A DNA stretch of 64,000 nt from Cobetia sp. cqz5-12 (GTDB lineage: Bacteria > Pseudomonadota > Gammaproteobacteria > Pseudomonadales > Halomonadaceae). A program made the position numbers and the translations under genes. Positions 7,162 through 16,534 of this stretch are shown piece by piece. The DNA lies in the NCBI RefSeq assembly GCF_016495405.1, contig NZ_CP044522.1:62001-126000 (forward strand), in the 5' to 3' direction. The notes beneath the pieces were generated by a model. It saw only the letters and a program-made list of their open reading frames with translations. It was not told the DNA's origin and did not search any database. The first letter of the stretch is position 1; each line of letters opens with the position of its first letter.

Positions 7162-9105
7162 ATGTTTGCCTCGTTACGTGCGCGCATCACGTTAGCCTGT
7201 GTGGCGATAGTGCTGGTGGCGCTGGTGGTCGTCAGCAGCCTGAATGCCTGGACCACGTTCCGCAATACGCATGCCGATGAGAGCGACTACCAGCAACAGG
7301 TGCTGAGATCGAACGCCGCCCAGCTGAGCCAGTGGTTCAGCGTGCATATCAATGCGGTGAGCGGCATCGCGGCCAGTAGCCTCGAGAGCTTCCCCGATGC
7401 CGCCTTGACCCAGGCGATGAAGCAGGGCGACTTCAGCAAGACCTATGTCGGCTTCCCGGATGGTCGTTTCCGTTACTTCGATGGTCGCCCGGGGCGGGCA
7501 GGGTATGACCCGCGCCAACGTGGCTGGTATCAGGCGGCGGTGGCGGCCGGCAAGCCCGTCATCACGGCGCCCTATGTCGGAGCCACCAGTGGCGAGCTGG
7601 AGATCAGCGTGGCGGCGCCGATCTATCGCGGCTCACGGCTGGTCGCCGTGGTCAGTGGTGATCTGCCGCTGGCGTTCATCACCCGGACGGTCGCCGAGCT
7701 CTCGCCGACGCCCAACAGCTTCGCCTTTCTGATCGACGATACCGGCACGCTGATCGCCCACCCGGATGATGCCTTGGTGCTCAAGCCGATGAGTGTACTC
7801 GCAGCGGCCCTGACGCCCGAGACCCTGGCCAGCAGCAATCGCCTGGTGGCCGCTGGCCAGTCGGCACTGGTGGTCGATATCCAGCAGCGTGATTACCGCA
7901 TGTTCAGTGCCGAGCTGGATTCGGCAGGGCTGGGAGACACCGGTTGGCGTCTGGCGCTGGCCCTGGATGTGGCGGACTCGGATGCACCGCTTTATGCCCA
8001 GCTGTGGACCACGCTGGCCATGACGCTGCTGGTGTTGCTGGGAGCCGCTGCCGTGATGTCGTGGATCGCCAACCGCAGTCTGCGCGGCCTGGCGCTGGTG
8101 CGTGATGCGCTGGTGGATATCGCCGCGGGCGAGGGCGATCTCACGCGACGCATTCAGGTCAGCGGGCGTGATGAAGTCGCCGAGATCGGCAATGCTTTCA
8201 ATCGCTTCGTCTCGACTCTCAATGGCGTGCTCAGCGAGATTCGTCTCGCCAGTGGTGCGGTGCAGACCGCCGCCGCCGAGATCAGCCAGGGCAGCCAGGA
8301 TCTGTCATCACGTACCGAGCAGGCGGCGGCCAATCTGCAGGAAACCTCGGCCTCGATGGAGCAGATCTCCGGTACCGTCGCCCAGTCCGCGGACTCCGCA
8401 CATGAAGCTGACGGGCTGGCCAAGTCGGCCAGTGAGGTCGCGCGTCGCGGTGGCGAGGTGATCGGAGAGGTCGTTACCACCATGCAGGGCATCGATGACG
8501 ACTCGCGCAAGATCACCGAGATCGTCAGTGTCATGGATTCCATCGCCTTCCAGACCAACCTGCTGGCATTGAATGCCTCCGTCGAGGCAGCCCGCGCCGG
8601 CGAGCAGGGGCGTGGCTTCGCGGTGGTGGCCGGTGAGGTGCGTACCCTCGCCCAGCGCTCTTCCGAGGCATCGCGGGAAATCGCCACGCTGATCAGCTCC
8701 GCCAATGAGCGCACGCGTAATGGTGCCGAACAGGTCAGGGTGGCCGGCAGCACCATGAACGAGATCGTCGCCAGCGTCATGCGTGTCAGTGAGGTGATCG
8801 GCGAGATCAGCCATGCCACCCAGGAGCAGAATCACGGTGTCGGACAGGTCTCCAGTGCCGTGGCCGAGCTGGACCAGGTGACGCAGCAGAATGCGGCGCT
8901 GGTCGAGGAATCCGCCGCGGCCGCGGATGCGCTTTCCGAGCAGTCGGCGCGTCTGGCCGAGATGGTGGGCCGCTTCCGTCTGGATGGCCCTGCGCAGCCG
9001 CCGGCAATGGCGCCGCGCAGCGCAGGCACTCTCTCCGCACAGGACTCCAGCCCCCGCGCTGCCAGACCCGTCGCAACGGAGGAGCTGGATTGGCAAGCCT
9101 GGTAA
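7162..9105 (+). CDS. Methyl-accepting chemotaxis protein with dCache sensor
   Basis: Inner-membrane chemoreceptor, 647 residues. An N-terminal helix (about 10-30) precedes a periplasmic dCache domain (about 35-275), then a second helix near 285-305, a HAMP domain, and the cytoplasmic signalling hairpin with the conserved tip around [20 protein letters not shown]. The sensor contains R120-G-W-Y123 and a downstream aspartate (VSGDL), which fits part of the amino-acid-binding motif of dCache receptors. The protein ends in DWQAW, a variant of the xWxxF CheR-docking pentapeptide. AAGGAG precedes the ATG at 7162; the upstream in-frame ATG at 7048 has no ribosome site. No chemotaxis genes adjoin it. 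Confidence 0.9.
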   Translation: MFASLRARITLACVAIVLVALVVVSSLNAWTTFRNTHADESDYQQQVLRSNAAQLSQWFSVHINAVSGIAASSLESFPDAALTQAMKQGDFSKTYVGFPDGRFRYFDGRPGRAGYDPRQRGWYQAAVAAGKPVITAPYVGATSGELEISVAAPIYRGSRLVAVVSGDLPLAFITRTVAELSPTPNSFAFLIDDTGTLIAHPDDALVLKPMSVLAAALTPETLASSNRLVAAGQSALVVDIQQRDYRMFSAELDSAGLGDTGWRLALALDVADSDAPLYAQLWTTLAMTLLVLLGAAAVMSWIANRSLRGLALVRDALVDIAAGEGDLTRRIQVSGRDEVAEIGNAFNRFVSTLNGVLSEIRLASGAVQTAAAEISQGSQDLSSRTEQAAANLQETSASMEQISGTVAQSADSAHEADGLAKSASEVARRGGEVIGEVVTTMQGIDDDSRKITEIVSVMDSIAFQTNLLALNASVEAARAGEQGRGFAVVAGEVRTLAQRSSEASREIATLISSANERTRNGAEQVRVAGSTMNEIVASVMRVSEVIGEISHATQEQNHGVGQVSSAVAELDQVTQQNAALVEESAAAADALSEQSARLAEMVGRFRLDGPAQPPAMAPRSAGTLSAQDSSPRAARPVATEELDWQAW

Positions 9106-9150
9106 GGCCGTCAGCACGCGGGCCTGTCAGTCGCAAGTGACAGGCACCAG

Positions 9151-9187
9151 ACGCCAGGGCCGCCCTTCGGGGCGGTCCTGGCGTTTC
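9151..9187 (+). terminator. Terminator of the chemoreceptor gene
   Basis: A 15-bp stem (one G-U pair) beginning ACGCCAGGGC with a UUCG tetraloop ends in TTTCT, 46 bp after the chemoreceptor stop. Confidence 0.8.
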
Positions 9188-9362
9188 TGGTTATCGGCGG
9201 CCTTGTCGATCTACAGGGGGAGCGGGCTGGCGGGGCGGTGTGCGGGAAATGAGCGGCAAGGGTTGAATGTGCGCAAGGGTGCCAGCATGTAGTCAATTGA
9301 AAGCGAAGCGATGATCGTCATTCTTCATCAACGACGCCTCACGAGAGACAGGGAGTGTGTAA

Positions 9363-9791
9363 ATGGTTACTTACATCGTTGCTGCCGACGCCGCACGTGC
9401 ACGTATCTTTGCCCGTGCCGCTGGCAAGGTCACCGAAGTGGAAAGCCTCGTACATCCTGAAAGCCGCCAGCATACCGGTGACCTGAGAACCGGTGGCAAG
9501 GGGGAATCCAGCGGCGGTCATGGCAGCCTGCATCAGACTGGCGATGACGGCGCGACCTCTGACAAGCATCAGGACTTCTTCGCCAAGGAAGTCGCGCAAT
9601 ACCTCAAGCAGACGGCCAATGACGGCAAGTTCGATCAGTTGATCATCGCCGCTGCTCCCAAGTTCCTGGGTGCGCTGCGCGACAAGCTCGACAAGCCGGT
9701 CGCCAAGCTGGTGACGGAAACCGTCGACAAGGACCTCTCCCACGAGAGCGCTGATGAGATCAAGGCACGTTTCACCGGCCTGACTCACTGA
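9363..9791 (+). CDS. Host attachment family protein
   Basis: A 142-residue soluble protein without signal peptide, matching the bacterial host-attachment family (PF10116): N-terminal VTYIVAADAARARIF, the HPESRQHTGDLRTGGKG region near residues 32-48, and the C-terminal half with FDQLIIAAAPKFLGALRDKL. The family was named from Agrobacterium attachment genetics, but the fold resembles eRF1/Pelota-like domains and its molecular role is unclear. It stands alone with its own stem-loop at 9818-9847. An ATG at 9363 follows GACAGGGAGTGTGTAA. Confidence 0.85.
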   Translation: MVTYIVAADAARARIFARAAGKVTEVESLVHPESRQHTGDLRTGGKGESSGGHGSLHQTGDDGATSDKHQDFFAKEVAQYLKQTANDGKFDQLIIAAAPKFLGALRDKLDKPVAKLVTETVDKDLSHESADEIKARFTGLTH

Positions 9792-9817
9792 TCACACCCC
9801 CTTCGCCTAGAGATCTG

Positions 9818-9847
9818 GACGCCGCCAGCGGAAACGCTGGCGGCGTC
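9818..9847. terminator. Perfect stem-loop between host-attachment gene and finR
   Basis: A 13-bp perfect stem GACGCCGCCAGCG with a GAAA tetraloop (9831-9834) sits between convergent genes. T-tracts are poor on both sides, so it may serve both transcripts as an RNA end or weak terminator. Confidence 0.65.
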
Positions 9848-9936
9848 TGTATGTGAGCGGTCACTATTGTTGTGACCCTCATTTCATAAAGGCTCGTGAC
9901 ATCGGGTTCGGTTGCCAATGGCAAGACGTGTGCGAA

Positions 9937-10884
9937 TCACGGCACCTGCGGCAGGATGATCTCGTCACTGCGTGAGGCGCTGCCGCTCAGGTTGCGGCAG
10001 CCGGCGACGAATTCGCGCATTGCCTGAGTGATGAAGCGATCACGATGGTGGACGAAGCGATAGGCGCGGGTCAGCTCCAGCCATGGAGTGGGCAGCTCGA
10101 CGAGGCTGCCGCGTCGAAAGGCATCTCGCAGCGCGAGGCGCGAGATGCAGCCGATGCCAAGCCCCGCTTCCACGGCGCGCTTGATGGCTTCGGTGTGTTC
10201 CAGCTCCAGCATGATGTCGAGGCGCTGGGAGACGCTGGTCGAAGGCCCGTCCAGATGTGGACGCAATGCCTGCTCGAAGGTGCCGCGTGTGCCGGAGCCA
10301 CGCTCGCGCATGATCCAGCGTGCCGCCAGCAGGCGCTCAAGCGTGACCTCACCCTGTGCCAGCGGGTGTGACGGCGCGCAGAAGATGCTCAGCCGATCAC
10401 TGACCCAGTGGGTCGCCTCCAGCAGCGGATGCTCCACCTCGCCTTCCACCAGTCCGATGTCCAGTTCGAAGTGCACCAGCTTGTCGATCAGCTGATGGGT
10501 GTTGTGCACGTGCAGTTCGACGCGGCTGGCAGGGTGATGGTGCAGAAAGTCACCGATGATCTGAGGTGCCAGATAGTTGCCGATGGTCAGCGTCGCGCCG
10601 ATCTCCAGCGAGCCGGTGGCATCCTGCTGACCGAGCAGTTGCTCCAGCTCCTCGGCCTGGTCCAGCAGCGCGATCGCCTTGGGCAAAAGCTCACGCCCCA
10701 GGCCATTGAGCCGCAGGCGCTTGCCGTGCCGATCGAACAGCCGACAATCGAACTGGCGCTCCAGCTCGGCCAGTGCGGTGCTGGCCGCTGATTGCGACAT
10801 GGCCAGGCTGTCGGCGGCCAGCGAGACATTGTCATGCCGCGCGACCGCCACGAAGACGGCCAGCTGGCGAAGGCTGTAGCGCAT
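9937..10884 (-). CDS. finR: LysR-family regulator, FinR-like
   Basis: A 315-residue LysR-type regulator: winged helix-turn-helix in residues 1-60 (RQLAVFVAVARHDNVSLAAD, then SQSAASTALAELERQFDCRL), linker helix, and a LysR substrate-binding domain. It is transcribed divergently from fpr. In Pseudomonas putida FinR is the LysR regulator next to and required for fpr induction by superoxide generators, so the name rests on the N-terminal similarity and the arrangement. The shared 286-bp gap holds two dyads with the same CCAAT/ATTGG halves. The co-inducer is unknown here. Confidence 0.8.
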   Translation of the reverse strand: MRYSLRQLAVFVAVARHDNVSLAADSLAMSQSAASTALAELERQFDCRLFDRHGKRLRLNGLGRELLPKAIALLDQAEELEQLLGQQDATGSLEIGATLTIGNYLAPQIIGDFLHHHPASRVELHVHNTHQLIDKLVHFELDIGLVEGEVEHPLLEATHWVSDRLSIFCAPSHPLAQGEVTLERLLAARWIMRERGSGTRGTFEQALRPHLDGPSTSVSQRLDIMLELEHTEAIKRAVEAGLGIGCISRLALRDAFRRGSLVELPTPWLELTRAYRFVHHRDRFITQAMREFVAGCRNLSGSASRSDEIILPQVP

Positions 10885-11007
10885 TCGACCTCCCGGGGCA
10901 TGCAGTGAAGGGACAGAGATGAGGAGGCGAAAGTGAACGCAACGCAGGATTCGCCGTCAGAGCGGGCGAACTCTGCAAGACCGAGGTTGAAATGCGATTC
11001 ATTCGCA

Positions 11008-11019
11008 ACCAATATTGGT
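11008..11019. promoter_or_regulatory. Palindrome ACCAATATTGGT in the finR-fpr gap
   Basis: A perfect 12-bp palindrome lies 124 bp from the finR start and 152 bp from the fpr start in an AT-rich region. It shares its halves with the longer dyad at 11093-11126, making it a candidate FinR operator. Confidence 0.45.
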
Positions 11020-11092
11020 AAACTAGATAACCTATATCCAGATAAACCATTTAACGCATAACCCTGCAGTGACTACAATCGCTGCATAGTTC

Positions 11093-11126
11093 ATTGGGGT
11101 ATAAGCTGTTATTTGCTTATTCCAAT
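11093..11126. promoter_or_regulatory. Extended dyad upstream of fpr
   Basis: ATTGG...ATAAGC (11093-11106) faces GCTTAT...CCAAT (11115-11126) across an eight-base centre; the halves differ by two inserted bases. It overlaps the proposed fpr -35 element, the usual place for a LysR activator site. Confidence 0.45.
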
Positions 11127-11140
11127 AGAAAATATAGAAT
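11113..11140 (+). promoter_or_regulatory. Possible sigma-70 promoter of fpr
   Basis: TTGCTT (11113-11118) and TAGAAT (11135-11140) are separated by 16 bp, 31 bp before the fpr start codon. The match is moderate, as expected for an activator-dependent promoter. Confidence 0.4.
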
Positions 11141-11170
11141 TCGAGGGGCCATGCCCCGGGAGGCCATCAG

Positions 11171-11947
11171 GTGAGCAGTCTGACCACAACCGAAGTCATC
11201 GACGTCCATCACTGGAACGATTCGCTGTTCAGCTTCCGCACTCAGCGTGAAGACAGCCTGCGCTTCAAGAACGGCCAGTTCGTGATGATCGGCCTGGAAG
11301 TCGACGGCAAGCCGCTGATGCGCGCCTACTCGATCGCCAGCCCGAACTACGAGGAGCACCTCGAGTTCTTCTCCATCAAGGTGCAGGACGGCCCGCTGAC
11401 CTCACGCCTGCAGCACCTGCAGCCGGGCGATCAGATCATGGTATCCCGCAAGCCGACAGGCACGCTGGTACTGGACGACCTGCTGCCGGGCGAGAACCTT
11501 TACCTGTTCTCCACCGGTACGGGCCTGGCGCCCTTCCTGAGCGTCATCCAGGACCCGGAAACCTATGAGCGCTATGACAAGATCATCCTGATGCACGGCG
11601 TGCGCCATGTCTCAGAGCTGGCCTATGCCGACATGATCGCGGAAGAGCTGCCCAAGCACGAGTATCTTGGCGAAGAGATCGCCGAGAAGCTGATCTACTA
11701 CCCGACCGTGACGCGCGAGGAGTTCCGCAACCAGGGTCGCATCACGGACCTGGTCGAGAACGGCAAGCTGTTCGAGGACATCGGCCTGCCGCCGCTGGAC
11801 CCGAAGCGCGATCGCGCCATGATCTGTGGCAGCCCGGCGATGCTCGACGACATCAGCGCCATGCTGGATGCGCGCGGCTTCGCCATCTCGCCGAAGATGG
11901 GCGTGCCGGGTGACTACGTGATCGAGCGTGCCTTTGTCGAGAAATGA
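11171..11947 (+). CDS. fpr: Ferredoxin/flavodoxin-NADP+ reductase
   Basis: FAD-containing oxidoreductase passing electrons between NADPH and ferredoxin or flavodoxin, important in oxidative stress and Fe-S repair. The 258-residue protein has the FAD motif RAYSIASPN at 51-59, the NADP-binding FSTGTGLAPF at 113-122, and the C-terminal YVIERAFVEK typical of bacterial subclass I enzymes, where the final residues stack on the flavin. The start is GTG at 11171, supported by GGGAGG at 11158-11163; no in-frame ATG with a ribosome site exists upstream. Divergent from finR and followed by a bidirectional terminator. Confidence 0.93.
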   Translation: MSSLTTTEVIDVHHWNDSLFSFRTQREDSLRFKNGQFVMIGLEVDGKPLMRAYSIASPNYEEHLEFFSIKVQDGPLTSRLQHLQPGDQIMVSRKPTGTLVLDDLLPGENLYLFSTGTGLAPFLSVIQDPETYERYDKIILMHGVRHVSELAYADMIAEELPKHEYLGEEIAEKLIYYPTVTREEFRNQGRITDLVENGKLFEDIGLPPLDPKRDRAMICGSPAMLDDISAMLDARGFAISPKMGVPGDYVIERAFVEK

Positions 11948-12001
11948 TCAGGTCGAGAAGTGATTCGCGAAGATCACTTATGAGCGACAAGTGCTGAAAC
12001 G

Positions 12002-12034
12002 AAAAAACCGCAGGCCGATGGCCTGCGGTTTTTT
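12002..12034. terminator. Bidirectional terminator between fpr and glnB
   Basis: A 9-bp perfect stem CCGCAGGCC with a GAT loop is flanked by six As on the left and six Ts on the right, so it can stop both fpr (plus) and the P-II gene (minus). Confidence 0.9.
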
Positions 12035-12092
12035 GTGTGCTCATGTCACCCGTGGGGGCAGCACGTCAGTGCCAGGGGCTTGCGCCAGAGGC

Positions 12093-12515
<423 letters not shown>

Positions 12516-12520
12516 TCAGG

Positions 12521-12552
12521 AAAAAAGACTCCCGCCAGGTGGCGGGAGTCTT
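12521..12552 (-). terminator. Terminator after amtB
   Basis: On the minus strand a 10-bp perfect stem GACTCCCGCC with a four-base loop is followed by six Ts. It separates the glnK-amtB transcript from the downstream P-II gene. Confidence 0.85.
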
Positions 12553-12580
12553 GATGGTGCAGGTGCTGTCGCGATCAGGC

Positions 12581-13828
12581 TTACTTGCGGCTGGAGGTGA
12601 ATTCCGGATAGGCCTCCATACCACATTCGGCCAGATCCACACCTTCGTATTCTTCTTCCTCGCTGACGCGAATCCCCATGATGGCCTTGATGATCAGCCA
12701 CACCACGAAGCTTGCGATGAACACCCAGGCGAAGATGGAGGCGGCGCCCAGCAGCTGTGCGGAGAAGGTGGCATCGTCATTGGTCAGCGGCACGGCCAGC
12801 AGACCCCAGAGGCCGACCACACCGTGCACGGAGATGGCGCCGACCGGATCATCGATCTTCAGCTTGTCGAGACCGACGATGGAGAACACGACCAGCAGAC
12901 CGCCGACGGCGCCGATCAGGGTGGCAGCACCGACGCTCGGTGCCAGCGGGCCAGCGGTGATGGCAACCAGGCCAGCCAGCGCGCCGTTGAGGGCCATGGT
13001 CAGGTCAGCCTTGCGGAACCACAGACGGGCGAGGATCAGCGCGGCGATGACACCACCACAGGCAGCGGCATTGGTGTTGACGAAGACCTGAGCGACCGCG
13101 TTGGCCTCATCGATGTTGGACAGCACCAGCTCGGAGCCGCCGTTGAAGCCCAACCATCCCAGCCACAGGATGAAGGTACCCAGCGTGGCCAGCGGCAGGT
13201 TGGCGCCCGGGATGGCATTGATCTCGCCGTTCTTGCCGTACTTGCCCTTGCGAGCGCCCAGCAGCAGCACGCCTGCCAGAGCGGCGGATGCGCCGGCCAT
13301 GTGCACGATGCCGGAGCCGGCGAAGTCGCTGAAGCCCGCTGCGCTCAGGAAGCCGCCGCCCCAGGTCCAGTAACCCTGCACAGGATAGATGACGCCGGTC
13401 ATGACCACGGCGAAGGCCAGGAAGGCCCACAGCTTCATGCGCTCGGCGACCGCACCGGAGACGATGGACATGGCGGTAGCCACGAACACGACCTGGAAGA
13501 AGAAGTCGGAACGTGCGCTGTAGTAGATGTCGCCACCGGAAGCGATCGCTTCCTCAGCGGTATTCTCGGCACCGATCAGGAAGCCCAGGCTCGGCAGGAA
13601 GCCGCCTTCGGCGCTCGAGTACATGATGTGGTAACCGACGACCATGTACATGGTGCAGGCGATGGCGAACAGCGCCACGTTCTTGGTCAGGATCTCGGTG
13701 GTGTTCTTGGCGCGGACCAGACCGGCCTCGAGCATGGCAAAGCCGGCTGCCATCCATAGCACCAGGGCGCCACAGACCAGGAAGTAGAAGGTATCAAGTG
13801 CGTACTTGACCTCGATGATCTCGTTCAT
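12581..13828 (-). CDS. amtB: Ammonium channel/transporter AmtB
   Basis: Eleven-helix inner-membrane ammonium transporter of 415 residues. Recognisable segments are the N-terminal helix with WMAAGFAMLEAGLVRAKN, FADFAGSGIVHMAG and GGELVLSNIDE-type loops, and the cytoplasmic C-terminal tail ending near GVDLAECGMEAYPEF, the region that docks GlnK. The annotated start follows CAAGGAGAACCCCGC. It is 31 bp downstream of glnK, hence the same operon, and under nitrogen limitation the pair is normally driven by NtrC and sigma-54. Confidence 0.93.
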   Translation of the reverse strand: MNEIIEVKYALDTFYFLVCGALVLWMAAGFAMLEAGLVRAKNTTEILTKNVALFAIACTMYMVVGYHIMYSSAEGGFLPSLGFLIGAENTAEEAIASGGDIYYSARSDFFFQVVFVATAMSIVSGAVAERMKLWAFLAFAVVMTGVIYPVQGYWTWGGGFLSAAGFSDFAGSGIVHMAGASAALAGVLLLGARKGKYGKNGEINAIPGANLPLATLGTFILWLGWLGFNGGSELVLSNIDEANAVAQVFVNTNAAACGGVIAALILARLWFRKADLTMALNGALAGLVAITAGPLAPSVGAATLIGAVGGLLVVFSIVGLDKLKIDDPVGAISVHGVVGLWGLLAVPLTNDDATFSAQLLGAASIFAWVFIASFVVWLIIKAIMGIRVSEEEEYEGVDLAECGMEAYPEFTSSRK

Positions 13829-13859
13829 GCGGGGTTCTCCTTGTTATTGTGCGCGGGGC

Positions 13860-14249
<390 letters not shown>

Positions 14250-14285
14250 TCAGATGAGCTGGCGGCCTGTTCCTGACAAGTGCAT

Positions 14286-14301
14286 CGCACGAGATGTGCC
14301 A
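14286..14301 (-). promoter_or_regulatory. Sigma-54 promoter of glnK-amtB
   Basis: On the minus strand TGGCACA-TCTC-GTGCG has a perfect -24 block and the essential GC at -12, with two departures in the -12 block. Predicted start near 14275, giving a leader of about 77 nt before glnK. Confidence 0.6.
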
Positions 14302-14398
14302 TGCGGCTGAAAATCCTTGTAACTCATCTGGTTATCGCAGGATGGCTGACAGTCTTTCGGCCTGTGCAAAGATGGCTGAATCCGAAGGTCACCTGGCA

Positions 14399-14415
14399 TG
14401 CACCGTAATGGTGCT
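14399..14415. promoter_or_regulatory. NtrC-type binding site 1 upstream of glnK
   Basis: TGCACC-GTAAT-GGTGCT is an almost perfect dyad of the NtrC form TGCACY-N5-RGTGCA (one terminal mismatch). Its centre is about 130 bp upstream of the predicted start. Confidence 0.7.
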
Positions 14416-14442
14416 GTTTCTGCGCCTTTGGGTGTGGGGGCA

Positions 14443-14459
14443 AGTGCTAATGTGGTGCA
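14443..14459. promoter_or_regulatory. NtrC-type binding site 2 upstream of glnK
   Basis: AGTGCT-AATGT-GGTGCA has one intact half and one weaker half. Its centre is 44 bp from site 1, about four helical turns, the arrangement expected of a cooperative NtrC enhancer. Confidence 0.55.
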
Positions 14460-14635
14460 GATGTGTGCCTGCCGATGAGGATTGTCTGGTGCAGGACGAT
14501 GCGGGGCATGCACCCGTCTCCAGGGTTGCGTATCCTTGCAGCAGGACACGACGGCCCCATGTACAGGGGTGTCATCATTTTCTGACCGGCAGTCCGCACG
14601 ACGCGGCTGCCGGCCCGCAACGGCTGAGGTGCAGC

Positions 14636-15010
14636 ATGTTCAAGAATGACGTCATCGGGCGTATGGCCCAGCAGATCGGTGAGCGCCTGCAGGATGCCTC
14701 GCATGGCCCGGAAGAGTTGCAGAAGTCCGTGCAAGGGGTGATGCGCGGTGCCTTCGACCGCATGGAACTGGTTTCGCGTGAAGACTTCGACATCATGATG
14801 GATGTGCTGACGCGCACGCGCAGCCGCGTCGAGTCGCTGGAAAAGCAGGTCATCGCCCTTGAGGCACTGCTGGAGAAGCAGGGGCTGGTGGCGGGCAACG
14901 TGCCGGCAGCCGAGCCCGCCACGCCAGTGGATGATGAGGGGGAAGCCGCGGTAGCGAAGCGTGAAGCCGCCAGTCACGCCGCGGAGATCGAGCGCCAGCG
15001 CGACGCCTGA
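14636..15010 (+). CDS. ubiK: Ubiquinone biosynthesis accessory factor UbiK
   Basis: A 124-residue YqiC/UbiK protein that helps organise the soluble Ubi complex for aerobic ubiquinone synthesis. The N-terminal half is an amphipathic helix region (MFKNDVIGRMAQQIGERLQ) and the middle forms the conserved coiled coil TRTRSRVESLEKQVIALEAL near residues 59-78. The C-terminal 40 residues form an acidic, alanine-rich tail longer than in E. coli. GAGGT precedes the ATG at 14636. In Pseudomonas this gene also lies beside glnK-amtB and comM, which supports the assignment. Confidence 0.88.
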   Translation: MFKNDVIGRMAQQIGERLQDASHGPEELQKSVQGVMRGAFDRMELVSREDFDIMMDVLTRTRSRVESLEKQVIALEALLEKQGLVAGNVPAAEPATPVDDEGEAAVAKREAASHAAEIERQRDA

Positions 15011-15033
15011 CCCCCTCAGGTGACGGCTGAATC

Positions 15034-15070
15034 AAAACCGCCACGCCCTTTCGGGGCGTGGCGGTTTTTT
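15034..15070. terminator. Bidirectional terminator after ubiK
   Basis: A 14-bp perfect stem AAACCGCCACGCCC with a five-base loop, flanked by As on the left and six Ts on the right, sits between ubiK and the convergent membrane protein gene. Confidence 0.88.
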
Positions 15071-15103
15071 GCGTCATGGGCGCCGCTGATTCCGGGAGCG
15101 GCC

Positions 15104-15382
15104 TCAGGCAGTCTGGGGTCGAGTGCCCAGCATCCAGCGTACCAGACCTACCACAGACGCGATGATCCAGAAGACCTCGATCACGAAGCTGGCGAGGTTG
15201 AAATTGATGCACAGGCTGATCAACAGCAGGATCGCCCCGCTCAGATTCATCAGGTTGTAGGTCAGGCTGCGGGCATCGAGTCTGCCTATCTGCAGCAGGA
15301 AGAAGGCGCCGACGACCAGAGTGGTGCCTAGCATGCCGATCACATCCGCCAGGGGTGCCAGCGGGGCAAGCATGTCTTGCAT
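15104..15382 (-). CDS. CBU_0592-family small membrane protein
   Basis: A 92-residue protein with three likely membrane helices: around LADVIGMLGTTLVVGAFFLL, LMNLSGAILLLISLCINF and ASFVIEVFWIIASVVGLVRW. The conserved pattern of N-x2-G...SL-x3-FN-x2-SF-x2-E-x2-W is that of the CBU_0592 family, whose function is unknown. The start at 15382 is preceded by AGGAG; a second ATG three codons later is possible. It stands alone, convergent with ubiK. Confidence 0.75.
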   Translation of the reverse strand: MQDMLAPLAPLADVIGMLGTTLVVGAFFLLQIGRLDARSLTYNLMNLSGAILLLISLCINFNLASFVIEVFWIIASVVGLVRWMLGTRPQTA

Positions 15383-16534
15383 GGGTAGTGCTCCTGAAAC
15401 AAGCCGAAGTCGTCCTGAATGGCTGGCCCTTTCCGTGGGTTGGACGATTCTCTGCCGCGCATCGGCGGCGTTCCGTGAGACAGCTTGGCGGTCGTCGCGG
15501 CCAGGCCGGGACAACCGATCAAATATACCGCAGTCCCGGTCTGGCGGCACTCTTGTGGCTCTCTCGAGGACGCTATCGCCCCTGTATGAGCACTTTCTTG
15601 GTGCAGGCAGGTAGCGAGTCGGCCCCACACCATGCCCGTGTGGCGTCTGCTGGCGCTGAAATGCGCCAAAACAGGCGCTTTTGCGTGGAAAGTACTGTCA
15701 CAACCGCTACTTTTAATTCGCCATGAGCGTTTGTTGGCCATGTCAGCGAGCGATCCGCCTCGCCATCCCCGGGCGCGTCGCGGCGCGTGAAGCTGAAATG
15801 GCAGACGTAGTCACAGCTGCAGGGCGCCAGACGCTCTCAATCACCAGGCAGCAGTAGGCCGTCACCAAGCGCCAGGGCCTGAGACTCCAGACCCTGAGCA
15901 TCAACGACTCGATGCTCGTGCAAATTCTTCGAGTGCAGTGCTTGCGCCTTATCTGATCCCTCCCCGTCAGGCGCCTCATGAGCTCTTCTGGCTCAATCTT
16001 GTCTCTGATATGGCTTTCATCGCTCGACTGAGTCGAGTGTCCAAGTACCCTGCCTGCGCTTATTGGGTTTAATTTCTGTTGGCTGGTGCTTGTGAGTTGA
16101 GGTCGGGCTGTGGGTTGCCTGGTCTGGCGTTGGCTCGCTTGTTCATCGTTGGTGTCGGTGCCTTGAATGCTGAAGTTTTGAGCGCTCAAAAAATGTCCAC
16201 AATCGATGATTATGTAATGTTATCCACAGTCTGTTTGTGTGTTACGTATTCAGTAATTGCGTGAGTATGGGGCGTAATGGAAGTTACGAAATAGCGGCGA
16301 ATATTGTCGCCGGAATACGTATTTACAGGCGGCGCATGGCCGTGTCGTGGTGGTATGCGAAGCCTTGCGGCAATTGTCGAGTGTCCAAGCGTTGAGGCGC
16401 TCGCCTTCTGGGGAGTATGAGGTTTGCCATGCTGGGAGGGTTGGCAGCGGTGTGTGCCTTCGCGCTCATGGCAGGCCAGTGCCTGCTCCGATTGCGCCGT
16501 GCAACTGAGAGGCGGCATCACGCAGGGAAGACTC
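15383..16534. other. Long gene-free interval upstream of comM
   Basis: About 1.15 kb without a supportable gene, the largest gap in the window. The part from roughly 15840 to 16330 is visibly more AT-rich than its neighbours. It contains a perfect 7-bp hairpin (15896-15917), the dyad CTCGACT-G-AGTCGAG (16023-16037), a weak stem with four Ts (15663-15682), a perfect DnaA box (16220-16228) and an 11-base direct repeat GAGTGTCCAAG (near 16035 and 16379). A 148-codon minus-strand frame at 15743-16189 has no ribosome site or protein-like composition. It may be a degraded gene or a regulatory region. Confidence 0.4.
16220..16228 (+). promoter_or_regulatory. Consensus DnaA box upstream of comM
   Basis: TTATCCACA matches the DnaA R-box consensus exactly and lies in an AT-rich stretch of the gap. 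One box alone could be chance; see the cluster at 31702-31945. Confidence 0.35.

Noticed and set aside
15743..16189. A 148-codon minus-strand frame in the comM gap
   Set aside because: No ribosome site, Ser/Arg-rich non-protein-like composition and no recognisable motif. Treated as non-coding.
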